The position numbers were made by a program, and so were the translations under genes. This document shows positions 8,212 through 16,891 of a DNA stretch of 64,000 nt, piece after piece. The notes below the pieces were generated by a model. The model saw only the letters and a list, made by a program, of their open reading frames with translations, was not told the origin of the DNA and searched no databases. Every line of letters begins with the position of its first letter. Within the stretch, counting starts at the first letter, position 1. The stretch comes from Phycisphaerales bacterium UBA1910 (lineage in GTDB: Bacteria > Planctomycetota > Phycisphaerae > Phycisphaerales > UBA1924), in the NCBI GenBank assembly GCA_002337545.1, contig DDGE01000036.1:17708-81707 (forward strand), in the 5' to 3' direction.

Positions 8212-10569
8212 TCAGCACCCGAGGTCGTAGGCACTCAGGAATGCTGAGACATCGAAGAATGTGAACTGGCCGTCGTTGTTCATGTCCGCGAGGGGGTCCT
8301 GCTGGTTGTAGAGATTGATGAACTCGGATGTGTCGAAGAAGTTGGTCTCACCGTCTGCGTTGAGGTCCGCGAAGCAAGTGACGAAGACCTCGACGGTGGT
8401 ATCCGTGATGGTGACGAACGCGCGCCGGTTGGGGCCGAGCTCCGAGTCGTCGATGGTATCGAACTCGCCCTCGATGCTGGCGGCTTCGAGGATCGTGAGT
8501 GTTTCGCCAGCGGGTAGGTCGGTCTCGGGGTAGTTGGTCAGCACGAGGGTGCCATCGAGGATCGCGTGATCCTGCACGGTGAGCTTGTCGGCGACGATTT
8601 GGTTCTGCTGCTGCGAGTACCACATCGAGGTATTGAGCGATGCGGTGTCACGCATGGTGAGGGCTTGGACGCTGGCTTTGCAGTCGAAGAAATCGGTGAG
8701 GTAGATCCCTCCCGAGGAGGCGAGGGAGACTCCTCCGAGATCGGCTCCGTCTTGGAAGTAGATACCCTTGATCGTTGAAACGATGTCGAGGGTACCCGTG
8801 CCGTTGACCTGCGCGCCTTCTACGAACCAGGTGTCCCCGTCAGCTTCGAGGGTACCGTTGATAGTGGTGATGCTGCCGGAACTGAAGGAGATGCGGTCCT
8901 CGGCGTTGATTCCGGTGACGCGGAGGAGCGAAACGCCGTTGACGATCATATCGCCGCTGGTGTGAAAATCATTGAGTGCGACGAATCCCGAGTTGAGCTC
9001 GAGCGAACCGCGAATGCCGTCGGTATCGCGTACCCACAGGTTGACATCGGCGTTGAGGACCTCACGGATCCCGACGCCGTCGCCGACGAAGATTGATCCG
9101 GTGAAGTAGTGATCTCCGCCGTTTGATTGCATGTTCATGATGAGATCGCCGGTCTGGGCGCGGAGGATGCCTGTGCCCGATTCGCCGTCCATTCCGACGA
9201 AGCCGAACTGGAGGGTGCCGCCGTCGGCGATGATCTCGGCGTTGTTGATGACATAGCCCTCGATTAAGCCAGTGCCACGAATTATGCCGTCGTTGATGAG
9301 ATTACGCCCCGTGAGTTCGCCCGAGTCGAGGTTGATCTCCCCGCTGTTTGTCAGGGTGTTCTGCCCGTTGACGGGCTCGAGGTGAAGTGAACCGTCGATG
9401 TTGAGACTGCCTTGGAACGGCGTTCCGGGCGCGGCGTCGAGGTGCTCGGCCTCGATCCAGACGGTTGCGTCGTCCTCGATGTTGACGGTGACATAGAGAT
9501 TCCCGTCGAGGTCGAAGCGCGAGCCGGGGCCCATAACGATGCTCGAGTGGCCGTCCTTAAAGTTGATGGTCCCGTTGTGACCCATGTCGAAGCGGGCGAT
9601 GGCGTTGTTCCCGTTGGATGTGATATCGATTGAGTGGAAGTTGATCAGCGTGGAGGAGAGCACGAGCGTGGCGTCCGGCCCGATCTCGATCTCGCCGCGG
9701 AGTGCGGCCAGGGGCGTGTCGAGCACGCCGTAGCCATTGACATCGATCAGCCCATAGGAATCGATGAACGGTGCTTCGATGCGGGCGGCGCTCAGGGCGC
9801 TGCCGCTGCTGAAGTTGAGCTCGGAGCTTGGCCCCGCGATGAACCCGTGATCGCTGATGAAACGCACAGTTCCGTCGTAGCCAGAGAGGTTGATGTGCCC
9901 GCCGAGCGATCCGGTGTAGGGAAGCTCATTGTGGATTGTCTTCCCTTCCCAGACAGTGATGCTTGAGACCGGGTCTGTCCAATCGAGCTTCGATGTGCTC
10001 GAGTCGGTGCGGGTGATCCGGAGCGTATCGTGCGGGCCGAGCCCGTCCCTGATCCAAAGGACGCCCTCGTTGAGCACGAGGTTGCCGGTGGTGCTGTTCA
10101 TCTCGATGGTGCCTGCACCGAGCACGCCGCCGTCGTGGATGTGGAGCGCTTCATCAAACTGAGCGAGCCCACCGTACATGACGAATAGCCCGTCGTTGTC
10201 CAGTGTGAGTGTGTCGGTATCGAAATCTCGCAGTGCGGGCGTCTCGGAGATGCTGATCAAACTGCCGATGCCGGAGATGATCGTGTCGGCGTTGACAAAG
10301 ATTGAGTTGCCCGCGGTATTGAGATCTGCACCATTGATGACATTGAGCGTGCCGATGGCAAGGTTCTGGCCGAGGGTTGCGGAGGTGGTGTTTCCGCTGA
10401 TGGTGGCGGTGTCGAGGATGGAGTCGGGGTATTGCCCGGCTGGCCCGTTCCACATGGCGGGGTTTTCCCACATGCCGGAGTTGGCGAACCAGGTGAAGAT
10501 GTCGGCGTGTGCGGTGGCGGAGCCGGCGGCGATGACGCAGGCCCACAGGGTCTTGTTGCGTGGGAGCAT
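8212..10569 (-). CDS. Large secreted beta-strand-rich protein with GC-type dockerin
   Basis: A 785-residue protein. The ATG at 10569 follows GAGAGGC and starts the signal peptide MLPRNKTLWACVIAAGSATAHA; the in-frame extension to 10734 is rejected because it has no signal or ribosome site. The mature protein opens with W-F-A-N-S-G-M-W-E-N-P-A-M-W-N-G and D-T-A-T-I-S, the entry block common to autotransporter-like or PEP-CTERM beta-helix proteins, and continues as repeated short strands (G-T-L-x-V, L-T-L-D-x-x-G, G-x-L-x-I-x-G) for about 680 residues, suggesting a long parallel beta-solenoid. The C-terminal dockerin has two halves (DLNADGETNFFDTSEFINLY and DMNNDGQFTFFDVSAFLSAY) and ends DLGC, without the final Pro. 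It has no catalytic motif. A surface adhesin or polymer-binding role is possible but not shown. Confidence 0.85.
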   Translation of the reverse strand: MLPRNKTLWACVIAAGSATAHADIFTWFANSGMWENPAMWNGPAGQYPDSILDTATISGNTTSATLGQNLAIGTLNVINGADLNTAGNSIFVNADTIISGIGSLISISETPALRDFDTDTLTLDNDGLFVMYGGLAQFDEALHIHDGGVLGAGTIEMNSTTGNLVLNEGVLWIRDGLGPHDTLRITRTDSSTSKLDWTDPVSSITVWEGKTIHNELPYTGSLGGHINLSGYDGTVRFISDHGFIAGPSSELNFSSGSALSAARIEAPFIDSYGLIDVNGYGVLDTPLAALRGEIEIGPDATLVLSSTLINFHSIDITSNGNNAIARFDMGHNGTINFKDGHSSIVMGPGSRFDLDGNLYVTVNIEDDATVWIEAEHLDAAPGTPFQGSLNIDGSLHLEPVNGQNTLTNSGEINLDSGELTGRNLINDGIIRGTGLIEGYVINNAEIIADGGTLQFGFVGMDGESGTGILRAQTGDLIMNMQSNGGDHYFTGSIFVGDGVGIREVLNADVNLWVRDTDGIRGSLELNSGFVALNDFHTSGDMIVNGVSLLRVTGINAEDRISFSSGSITTINGTLEADGDTWFVEGAQVNGTGTLDIVSTIKGIYFQDGADLGGVSLASSGGIYLTDFFDCKASVQALTMRDTASLNTSMWYSQQQNQIVADKLTVQDHAILDGTLVLTNYPETDLPAGETLTILEAASIEGEFDTIDDSELGPNRRAFVTITDTTVEVFVTCFADLNADGETNFFDTSEFINLYNQQDPLADMNNDGQFTFFDVSAFLSAYDLGC

Positions 10570-10731
10570 GGGGTTTGCCTCTCTGTATGGGTTTCCATTT
10601 GTCGGGGTGCGAGCGTGCTGGGGCCCGCGTCCATCAGACAAAGCGGAAAGAGCAGCGGAGAGGGGACACGCGTTGGGCAGAAAATCGAGAAACTGGGCCT
10701 GAGAGGGATTCAAGGCGGTTTTGCGGTTCAC

Positions 10732-10773
10732 CATATAAACAAACGCGGCCCGAAAGGATTGTGGGCCGCGTTT
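10732..10773 (-). terminator. Intrinsic terminator of the 10836-11666 gene
   Basis: A perfect 11-bp stem (AAACGCGGCCC / GGGCCGCGTTT) with an 11-base loop. On the minus strand it is followed by GTTTATATGG, giving a run of T within TTTGTTTAT. It sits 63 bases after the stop codon at 10836 and upstream of the next minus-strand gene. Confidence 0.85.
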
Positions 10774-10835
10774 GGCACAAGACGGTTTGCTCCATGAGCA
10801 CGCCGCCTACGCGATGTGTGACTGGCTGTGTGTTT

Positions 10836-11666
10836 TCAGCGGGTTCTTGATCGGCGCTTCATGGAGCATGCGCCGGCCATGCAGAGGAGCAAGCTGCTTG
10901 TGGGTGTTGGGACGGCGGGCCCGGTCAGTGCGCCGATACCGAATCCGGAACCGGCCTCTGCACCGAGGGAGCCAATGAGTTGTTGCTGGCCTGTATAAAG
11001 GTCGATGCTGTAGAGACTGTTGTCGCCGTTGGATCCTGAAACGGTGCCCGCGGTCACGAAGTACCCGACTCCGTTATCGATCGCCAGCCCGCCGACTGCT
11101 CCCGGGTTGGTGGAACTCAGTGAGGTGATGGTGGTCATTTCTCCGCTCAGTGGGTCGATGCTGACGAGTTCGTTTGCGATTGCGTCGATGCCGACCAGCA
11201 CGCCGTCGTTGCGGAACTGGAGTCCGTTGAGATCGAGCGAGGATCGTGAGAGTGTGATGCTCTGCATCATGGATCCGGTATCGGGATCGATCTGGAATAT
11301 TGCTCTTCCCCCGCCGGCAAGGCGTGTGCCAGCGAAGAGCTCGCCAATGTCATTGACGGCCAGCCCGCCCTCTGAGGTGAAGCCGGCGCCGAGATTGCCG
11401 ACTGTCTCAAGCTCCCAGCTTTGCTCGTTGAGTACTGAGAGCTTGCCGACGATGCCGTCGGTGATTGCCATGATTCGTCCGCTTGTGTCCCGGTCGATAC
11501 CCATGATGCCGGTGCTTGTCTGGCCGATTCGTGTGGATTGGGCGGTTGAGGTATCGATCGAGAACACATCGCCGGTTGAATAGTTCACGCCGATCAGGTC
11601 GGCGTTGGCGAGGGTTGTGATGAGCCCCATCGCGATCAGCTGCATGGCGGTTGTTTTCGTTGGCAT
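10836..11666 (-). CDS. Secreted propeller-like protein with PEP-CTERM-like sorting tail
   Basis: A 276-residue protein starting MPTKTTAMQLIAMGLITTLANA, a signal peptide. The body has repeated strands with DxDTG/DPxTG turns (FSIDTSTAQ, GIDRDTSGR, FQIDPDTGS, VSIDPLSGE, YSIDLYTGQ), as in six-bladed NHL/SMP-type propellers. The last 25 residues are a VPTP motif, a hydrophobic segment (SSLLLCMAGACS) and a basic end (MKRRSRTR). This is the layout of a PEP-CTERM signal with P-T-P in place of P-E-P, a variant common in this class. The protein would be membrane-held and then processed by an exosortase-type enzyme (family knowledge); no exosortase gene is in the window. It differs from its neighbours in using this tail and not the dockerin module. 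Confidence 0.8.
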   Translation of the reverse strand: MPTKTTAMQLIAMGLITTLANADLIGVNYSTGDVFSIDTSTAQSTRIGQTSTGIMGIDRDTSGRIMAITDGIVGKLSVLNEQSWELETVGNLGAGFTSEGGLAVNDIGELFAGTRLAGGGRAIFQIDPDTGSMMQSITLSRSSLDLNGLQFRNDGVLVGIDAIANELVSIDPLSGEMTTITSLSSTNPGAVGGLAIDNGVGYFVTAGTVSGSNGDNSLYSIDLYTGQQQLIGSLGAEAGSGFGIGALTGPAVPTPTSSLLLCMAGACSMKRRSRTR

Positions 11667-11829
11667 GGTTCGGTTTTCCTTTCCTGGAACGGTACAGATG
11701 GTTCCTCGCTGGGTTTGACCCGTGTGGGCTGTCCTTGGTTACACACTCGCTCATGGATTTCTGGTTGTTGATGAGATGTAACCATCCCGCATCGGCTCGG
11801 GTCGATTGTGCGGAGGTGCAACGAAAGAG

Positions 11830-13143
11830 ATGCAGTTCGAGACACAATCGCTCATCGCTTCCGTGGCGCTTGGCGCATGCTGGCTGCTCGAGTCGGTGTT
11901 GCCGGGGGTGCATGCCTCGCGTGTCGGCGCGGCTCGGTGTCGGCATCTCGCGTTGGGGGCTTTGAACGGGATACCCGGGCTCGCGATTGTGGCTTGTCTT
12001 GTGTTCTGCGAATCGGGTGCTCGTGATTTCGGTGCTGGGGTGATTCGTGCAGCTTCGATGCCAGCATGGTGCATTGGGATAGTGGCATTTCTTCTGCTTG
12101 ATCTTTGCCAATATGCGGGGCATGTTCTGATGCACAAGGTGCCGTTGCTATGGCGACTGCATGCGGTGCATCACCATGCGGAGCAGGTCGAGAGCACGAC
12201 GGCGTTCAGGTTTCACACGATCGAGATCGTGCTCCAGGGCGTGATGCTGTTCCCGCTTGTCGTGCTTTTGGGCGTGCGTGTGCACGAAATTGCGATCTAT
12301 AACGCGATCCTGCTTCCGGCGAGCTTGTTTCATCATGCGAATATGCGGATCCCGAAGCGTCTGGAGGATGCGATGGGATTGGTTGTGGTGACGCCCGGGT
12401 TGCATCGATTGCATCATGCCCGATGGCAGCCGCTGACAGACAGCAACTACAGCGCGGTATTGTCGATCTGGGATCGGCTCTTTGGCACGCTTTCTCGCCA
12501 TCCGAGCGCCGAGACGGTCCCGGTTGGCCTGGACGGGTACACGCCTGAGCACACCGAAACGGTGCGGGGCATGCTGATGACGCCGTTCACGGATGCGCGA
12601 GCCGGGCTTGGGTCACCCCCCGGTTCCTGGGTAAGCCAAGACAAGTTTTTGGAAGGTGATGTAACGGGTGGTGACGGGGCGGGGTCAAAGACATCGAAAG
12701 GAATCAAAAACATGAATACGAACGAGCATCTGAACAATCTCTATATCCCGCTTCGGCTGTGCTATGGGCTGGTGCCCGTTGTAGCTGGGGCGGACAAGTT
12801 CACCAATCTGCTCACCGACTGGTCGCAGTATCTCCCTGAAGCGTTGTCCGGCATGCTGCCGTTCGAGGCGGGGGTGTTCATGATGATCGTTGGGGTGATC
12901 GAGATCGTCGCGGGTTTGGCCGTGCTGACGAAGTTTACTCGATTGGGTGGTTATGTCGTGATGGCTTGGCTGCTTCTGATCGCGGTCAATGTGGCGGTTG
13001 CGGGGTATCTCGACATCGCGGTTCGTGATATCGTGATGGCGCTGGGTGCGTACACCTTGGCGGGGTTGGCCGCGTATCGGGGGGAGCAGTTGCTACCTGG
13101 TTCGGGTGAGCATGATCGACATGCATCGACAATCGCGTCGTAG
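11830..13143 (+). CDS. Fatty acid hydroxylase/sterol desaturase-like protein fused in frame to a DoxX-like membrane domain
   Basis: A 437-residue open frame. The ATG at 11830 is preceded at good distance by GGAGGTG (11812-11818). Residues 1-250 are an integral membrane di-iron hydroxylase: HVLMH (98-102), HAVHHH (111-116), HHANMR (168-173) and HRLHH (192-196) supply the histidine boxes, among hydrophobic helices. Residues 295-437 are a four-helix DoxX/DoxD-like membrane domain (LRLCYGLVPVVAGADKFTNL...). The linker (about 255-294: GSPPGSWVSQDK..GGDGAGSKTSKG) is low-complexity, and inside it the ATG at 12712 follows AAAGGA, so the DoxX part may also be made, or only be made, as a separate 143-residue protein. 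No stop codon separates the two. The ECF sigma factor at 13179 follows closely and may be co-transcribed. The substrate is unknown; these hydroxylases act on lipids or carotenoids. Confidence 0.85.
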   Translation: MQFETQSLIASVALGACWLLESVLPGVHASRVGAARCRHLALGALNGIPGLAIVACLVFCESGARDFGAGVIRAASMPAWCIGIVAFLLLDLCQYAGHVLMHKVPLLWRLHAVHHHAEQVESTTAFRFHTIEIVLQGVMLFPLVVLLGVRVHEIAIYNAILLPASLFHHANMRIPKRLEDAMGLVVVTPGLHRLHHARWQPLTDSNYSAVLSIWDRLFGTLSRHPSAETVPVGLDGYTPEHTETVRGMLMTPFTDARAGLGSPPGSWVSQDKFLEGDVTGGDGAGSKTSKGIKNMNTNEHLNNLYIPLRLCYGLVPVVAGADKFTNLLTDWSQYLPEALSGMLPFEAGVFMMIVGVIEIVAGLAVLTKFTRLGGYVVMAWLLLIAVNVAVAGYLDIAVRDIVMALGAYTLAGLAAYRGEQLLPGSGEHDRHASTIAS

Positions 13144-13178
13144 GATCGGCGGGTATACACAGCAGTCAGGGGAGCGTC

Positions 13179-13856
13179 ATGCGCTTTCAGTCAGAGAAAC
13201 TTGAGCAGCTCGCGCCGTTGAGTGATGATGAGGTCGTGGGCCGCGTCCTCGCGGGTGATACGGGTGCGTTTGAGCTGCTGATGCGCCGTCACAATCAGCG
13301 ATTGTTTCGCACGGCGCGTTCCGTGCTTTCGAATGACACCGACGCGATGGACGCGTTGCAGGAGGCATACATTCGTGTGTACAAAGGGCTGTCTGCGTTC
13401 GAGAAGCGGTCGACTCTTGCGACTTGGATGACACGGATTGTGTTCAACGAGTCGATCCGCTTTCGATCGCGGAGGGCGAGGGTTTCGAGGCGTGAGCGCC
13501 TTGGTGTGCAGCAGGCTGCTGCTGAATCTCAAACGCAACTCCCGGAGTCGGGTATGGATGGGACGGAGAGGATGCAGCGATTTGACGAGGCGATGGACGC
13601 GTTGACAGAGAATGAGCGGGGCGTGGTTATGTTGAGGGTTATTCATGGCCTGAGTACGCGAGAGACCGCGCTGAGCCTCGGGCTGAGCGAGAGCAATGTC
13701 AAGGTCTCTCTATTCCGGGCCAAGCCGAAGTTGGCTGCGGTGCTCGGCGGGGATGGGGTGGGCTCGGTCCGGCAGTCACTGACTTTCGATGGCGAGCGGT
13801 GCGATCGTCTGGTGCGGTCGGTGTTCATCGGGATCGAACAAGTTCACGAGGCCTGA
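13179..13856 (+). CDS. ECF RNA polymerase sigma factor (RpoE-like)
   Basis: A 225-residue sigma factor starting at ATG 13179 after AGGGGAGCG. Region 2 is intact (AFELLMRRHNQRLFRTARSV, then DAMDALQEAYIRVYKGLSAF, then LATWMTRIVFNESI), and region 4 has MLRVIHGLSTRETALSLGLSE with the recognition helix NVKVSLFRAKPKL. It differs from the TIGR02999-type factors elsewhere in the window and looks like the general RpoE/SigW class. No anti-sigma gene follows; the next gene is a two-component system 311 bases away. The preceding gene is the hydroxylase/DoxX fusion, 35 bases upstream on the same strand, so membrane lipid or redox stress is a plausible cue (inference). The C-terminal 40 residues after region 4 are not recognised. 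Confidence 0.88.
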   Translation: MRFQSEKLEQLAPLSDDEVVGRVLAGDTGAFELLMRRHNQRLFRTARSVLSNDTDAMDALQEAYIRVYKGLSAFEKRSTLATWMTRIVFNESIRFRSRRARVSRRERLGVQQAAAESQTQLPESGMDGTERMQRFDEAMDALTENERGVVMLRVIHGLSTRETALSLGLSESNVKVSLFRAKPKLAAVLGGDGVGSVRQSLTFDGERCDRLVRSVFIGIEQVHEA

Positions 13857-14167
13857 GGTCGGCTTGATTCCTTACGCCGGGGCATGCCGATTGACTCAAC
13901 AGACTCGGGGTCTCTAGGCGGGATTCAAGTGCATGCGGATGTCCGCGCATTCGTAGGCGGTTTGTTGCCCGACTGTCTATTCAAGACATCGTTATGCTGA
14001 ATAAGTGAGTTGGCAGGTGAGTAGTCGCATTCGCCGAGGAAGCCGGCTTTGGCTGATTTGCAGGGCGTAGTGGGCGGTGCGGAAGTGGTGTGAGATGAAA
14101 AATTTCTCATTCGAAAATGCGCGTCCTGCAGGAGACTTCTTGAGGTTTTTGTCGCTAAAGTTTGCGC
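13857..14167 (+). promoter_or_regulatory. Intergenic region upstream of the two-component operon, with an AT-rich near-palindrome
   Basis: No gene is seen in these 311 bases. The segment 14095-14110 (ATGAAAAATTTCTCAT) is an almost perfect 16-base inverted repeat and lies about 58 bases before the response regulator start, a suitable place for an operator or autoregulatory site. No clear -35/-10 pair or terminator was identified. The ribosome site for the downstream gene is weak (TGAGG at 14141-14145, rather far away). Confidence 0.35.
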
Positions 14168-14842
14168 GTGAGAATACTTGTAATCGAAGACAACCCGAAG
14201 ATGGCCCAGGCAATCCAGAAGGGCCTGCAGGCGAACGGCTACGCCGTCGATGTGTCGCATAGCGGGTTCGAGGGGGAAGAGAAGGCGGTTCTTGAACCGT
14301 ACGACTTGATCATCCTCGATCTGATGCTTCCTGATCGCGACGGTGTGGATGTGTGCCGCAATCTTCGGCGTCGATGTGTAGAGACACCGGTGATCATGCT
14401 GACCGCGCTTTCGGGCACGGACGACAAGGTGGCTGGGCTGGACGCTGGTGCCGACGATTATCTGACAAAGCCATTCGAGTTCGAGGAGTTGCTCGCTCGT
14501 GTTCGCGCGATGCTTCGTCGCGGTGAGGCGAGCGAGGGGCGAGTGCTCGAGTGTGATGATCTCAAGCTGGATCTGTACACGCGCATGGCGACGCGCGGTG
14601 AGCAGGAGTTCGAGCTCTCGAACAAGGAGTTCGGATTGCTTGAGTATCTCATGCGGAATCCGAATCGGGTATTGTCACGGACGCAGATTACGGAGAAGGT
14701 CTGGGACATGAACTATGAACCCGGAAGCAATGTGATCGATGTGTACATCTCGTCGCTGAGAAAGAAGATTGATCGCGGTTATGAGCGCGAGCTCATCCAC
14801 ACGATCAAGGGGGCGGGGTATCGGTTCGGGATCATGGACTGA
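14168..14842 (+). CDS. OmpR/PhoB-family response regulator
   Basis: A 224-residue response regulator. The GTG at 14168 gives the canonical start MRILVIEDN; a TTG two codons earlier (14162) is also possible and neither has a strong ribosome site. The receiver domain (1-115) has the acidic pocket E7/D8, phospho-acceptor D51 in LIILDLMLPD, T79 and K101 in YLTKPF. The winged-helix output domain (about 128-222) shows LSNKEFGLLEYLMRNPNRVLS, the recognition stretch NVIDVYISSLRKKID and the wing IHTIKGAGYRF. The histidine kinase gene follows after 3 bases, so this is one two-component operon. The target and stimulus are unknown. Confidence 0.93.
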   Translation: MRILVIEDNPKMAQAIQKGLQANGYAVDVSHSGFEGEEKAVLEPYDLIILDLMLPDRDGVDVCRNLRRRCVETPVIMLTALSGTDDKVAGLDAGADDYLTKPFEFEELLARVRAMLRRGEASEGRVLECDDLKLDLYTRMATRGEQEFELSNKEFGLLEYLMRNPNRVLSRTQITEKVWDMNYEPGSNVIDVYISSLRKKIDRGYERELIHTIKGAGYRFGIMD

Positions 14843-14845
14843 CCC

Positions 14846-16315
14846 GTGCTCAGGGGTTTGCTCATCCAGAATCCCGGGAACCACCACTTCTCGATGCGGC
14901 TGCGGCTTACGCTGTGGATCACACTCATTGTCACGATTGTGCTTTGGGTGAAGTCTTCGATTTTCTGGTTGTATCTGGAACGATCAACGGCGCAGCTTGA
15001 GTTGCGTACGCACACTCAGATGTCCAAAACGCTCGCGAGTCAGATCTCGTTGTTGCTGCCTGATGTGACCGGGCAGGAGCTTGATGATCTGAAGGAACAG
15101 GCGCTGAGATCGATCTACTTTGAATCGGTGTATCTCGATGTGTATCGCGTGAACGGTGAATCACTGATTCCGGGGCGGCGTTCGCTTTTGTCAACAGATG
15201 AAGAGGCGTTCCGTGAATCGCTCGAGACCATCGAGCCGGTGTCGATCGAAAACCAAGAGATCATCTCGCGGATAAACGAGGAGTTGACGGATATCAACAT
15301 CCGTTACGCTCAGCTGGAGCAGGTTCTGGGCCGGGACGGGGCTCCGTATGTGATGCTGTTCGCGAGCGCGAACAGGTATTCATCGAATCAGTTTGCGATT
15401 GCTCGGGGCGTGCTTCGTGCGGCGTTGATGATCTCGCCGCTCGTCGGCTTTGTTTCTGGGTGGTTTATCTCGGGGATCGCGGTTGCACCGATCAGCCGGG
15501 CGCAGGAACTGATTCAGAAGATGGGTCCTGAGAACCTTCGGGGCGATGTCGATTACCGTACGAACACTTCGGAGGTGGATGAGCTTGCGCACGAGGTTGA
15601 GGCCGCGCGTGCACGCATTCGTGCGGCGTTCGAGTCGCAGGAGCGATTTCTGGCGAATGTTTCGCATGAGATCAAGACACCGATCGCCGTGATGCTCGTT
15701 GAATCACAGACACTCAACACGGATGGGCTCCCGGAAGATGTCGACTACTTTGTTGAATCCGTGCAGGATGAGATGAAGCGGCTCGGGAATCTGGTTGAAA
15801 GTTTTCTGACGCTAACCCGTCTGGAGGATGGCCAGGATCGCTCGCAGGGTAAACAGGAATCGGTCAACGAGCTCGCGATGGAATCGGTGGAGCACTGCAC
15901 CCCCATGGCGCGTCAGCAGGGTGTGCGGCTCAAGCTGACGCTACTCGACGATGAATCAACGATGGATGTTTCTGTTCTCGGTGTCGCCGAGCTGCTCGTG
16001 ACGATGCTGGATAACCTCATCCGGAACGCTATCCGATTCTCCAAGACTGGTGATGAGATCGATATCTCACTCGCGTGTGGTGAATCAATGGTCGATCTCA
16101 TCGTTCGGGATCATGGGCCCGGTATTCCTGAGGATCGGATCGACAAGATCTTTGATCGGTTCTCACAAGGCGGGAACGAACGCGAGGGACGCGGGCACGG
16201 GCTTGGTTTGACGATTGCTCAGGGCATCGCGGAACTGCACCGAGGAACGATTTCGGTTCGGAATATGAATCCCGGGTGTGAGTTCCGGGTATCGTTGCCG
16301 ATCTCGGCTAGGTGA
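14846..16315 (+). CDS. Sensor histidine kinase
   Basis: A 489-residue membrane kinase beginning at GTG 14846, 3 bases after the regulator's stop. The first transmembrane helix is at about 20-44 and the second at about 190-213 (ISPLVGFVSGWFISGIAVAP), bounding a 140-residue extracytoplasmic sensor domain. A HAMP-like linker (PISRAQELIQKMGPENL) leads to the HisKA domain with phospho-acceptor H274 in NVSHEIKTPIAVML, and a HATPase domain with N box NLIRNAIRFS, G1 DHGPGIPED, F box KIFDRFSQGG and G2 GHGLGLTIAQGIAELH. All catalytic boxes are intact. The sensor domain matches no family I can name; it is rich in acidic residues. It pairs with the OmpR-type regulator upstream. Confidence 0.93.
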   Translation: MLRGLLIQNPGNHHFSMRLRLTLWITLIVTIVLWVKSSIFWLYLERSTAQLELRTHTQMSKTLASQISLLLPDVTGQELDDLKEQALRSIYFESVYLDVYRVNGESLIPGRRSLLSTDEEAFRESLETIEPVSIENQEIISRINEELTDINIRYAQLEQVLGRDGAPYVMLFASANRYSSNQFAIARGVLRAALMISPLVGFVSGWFISGIAVAPISRAQELIQKMGPENLRGDVDYRTNTSEVDELAHEVEAARARIRAAFESQERFLANVSHEIKTPIAVMLVESQTLNTDGLPEDVDYFVESVQDEMKRLGNLVESFLTLTRLEDGQDRSQGKQESVNELAMESVEHCTPMARQQGVRLKLTLLDDESTMDVSVLGVAELLVTMLDNLIRNAIRFSKTGDEIDISLACGESMVDLIVRDHGPGIPEDRIDKIFDRFSQGGNEREGRGHGLGLTIAQGIAELHRGTISVRNMNPGCEFRVSLPISAR

Positions 16316-16435
16316 ATTGTCCTAAGTTCCCGTTTTTAAATCGTTTACGGGGCACTCTAAAGACATTTTCATGTGCTGTTTAACTTCGCGTCATGTGGCA
16401 AGCCAATCCTGTTCATAGGAACGGTTTAGTACTCA

Positions 16436-16729
16436 ATGCGAATGTATGCACTCATTGTCTTCTGTATCATCGTCACGCTTCTTAGCGGGGTGTCTCTTTT
16501 CTGGTCTGTGACCAGTCATCAGGGCGAGCTGTGGCTTCACGGCATTTTTCTGATCGCGCTGACGACGGCGCTGCTGGCAATGCTCTCTCTCATCCGTAAG
16601 TTCGCTGGCCACTCAATTTCTTCCTCGATCAATATCCATCATCTTGAGGATCAAGTACAGGTTGAGGATCCAGAGCAGGGTCATGAGGATAACGAGCAGA
16701 GCGGCGATGAAGAGCGAAAAGCTGGCTGA
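16436..16729 (+). CDS. Small membrane protein with two transmembrane segments (hypothetical)
   Basis: A 97-residue frame with two hydrophobic segments (about 4-24 and 34-55) and a strongly acidic hydrophilic tail rich in E, D and Q. I do not recognise it. The start is uncertain: AGGA lies 15 bases before the ATG at 16436, and the bases around the start (GCGAATGTATG) resemble a box found upstream of other genes in this cluster, so the real start could differ or the box could be chance. It stands between the two-component operon and the PRC-barrel gene, on the same strand. The opposite strand also encodes a hydrophobic stretch here but without a start codon. Confidence 0.45.
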   Translation: MRMYALIVFCIIVTLLSGVSLFWSVTSHQGELWLHGIFLIALTTALLAMLSLIRKFAGHSISSSINIHHLEDQVQVEDPEQGHEDNEQSGDEERKAG

Positions 16730-16891
16730 GCCACCGCTCGCCTGCTGAGTCTTAAAACCAAAATGATTTCAGTTTCATCTTCTCGTCACCGGGTGTTCAG
16801 CCTCGGGTGCGAATGTATGTGTGTGTGAGCGAGAGGACCTGAACTCGCACGAAGGTTGATGGACGGTCCATTCGAAGGAAAGGTAACACCA

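Noticed and set aside
16600-16740. Hydrophobic minus-strand peptide (SFSLFIAALLVILMTLLWIL and on) opposite the small gene at 16436
   Set aside because: It looks like a membrane helix but the frame has no usable start codon before the helix and is only about 44 codons long. I kept the plus-strand frame at low confidence instead.
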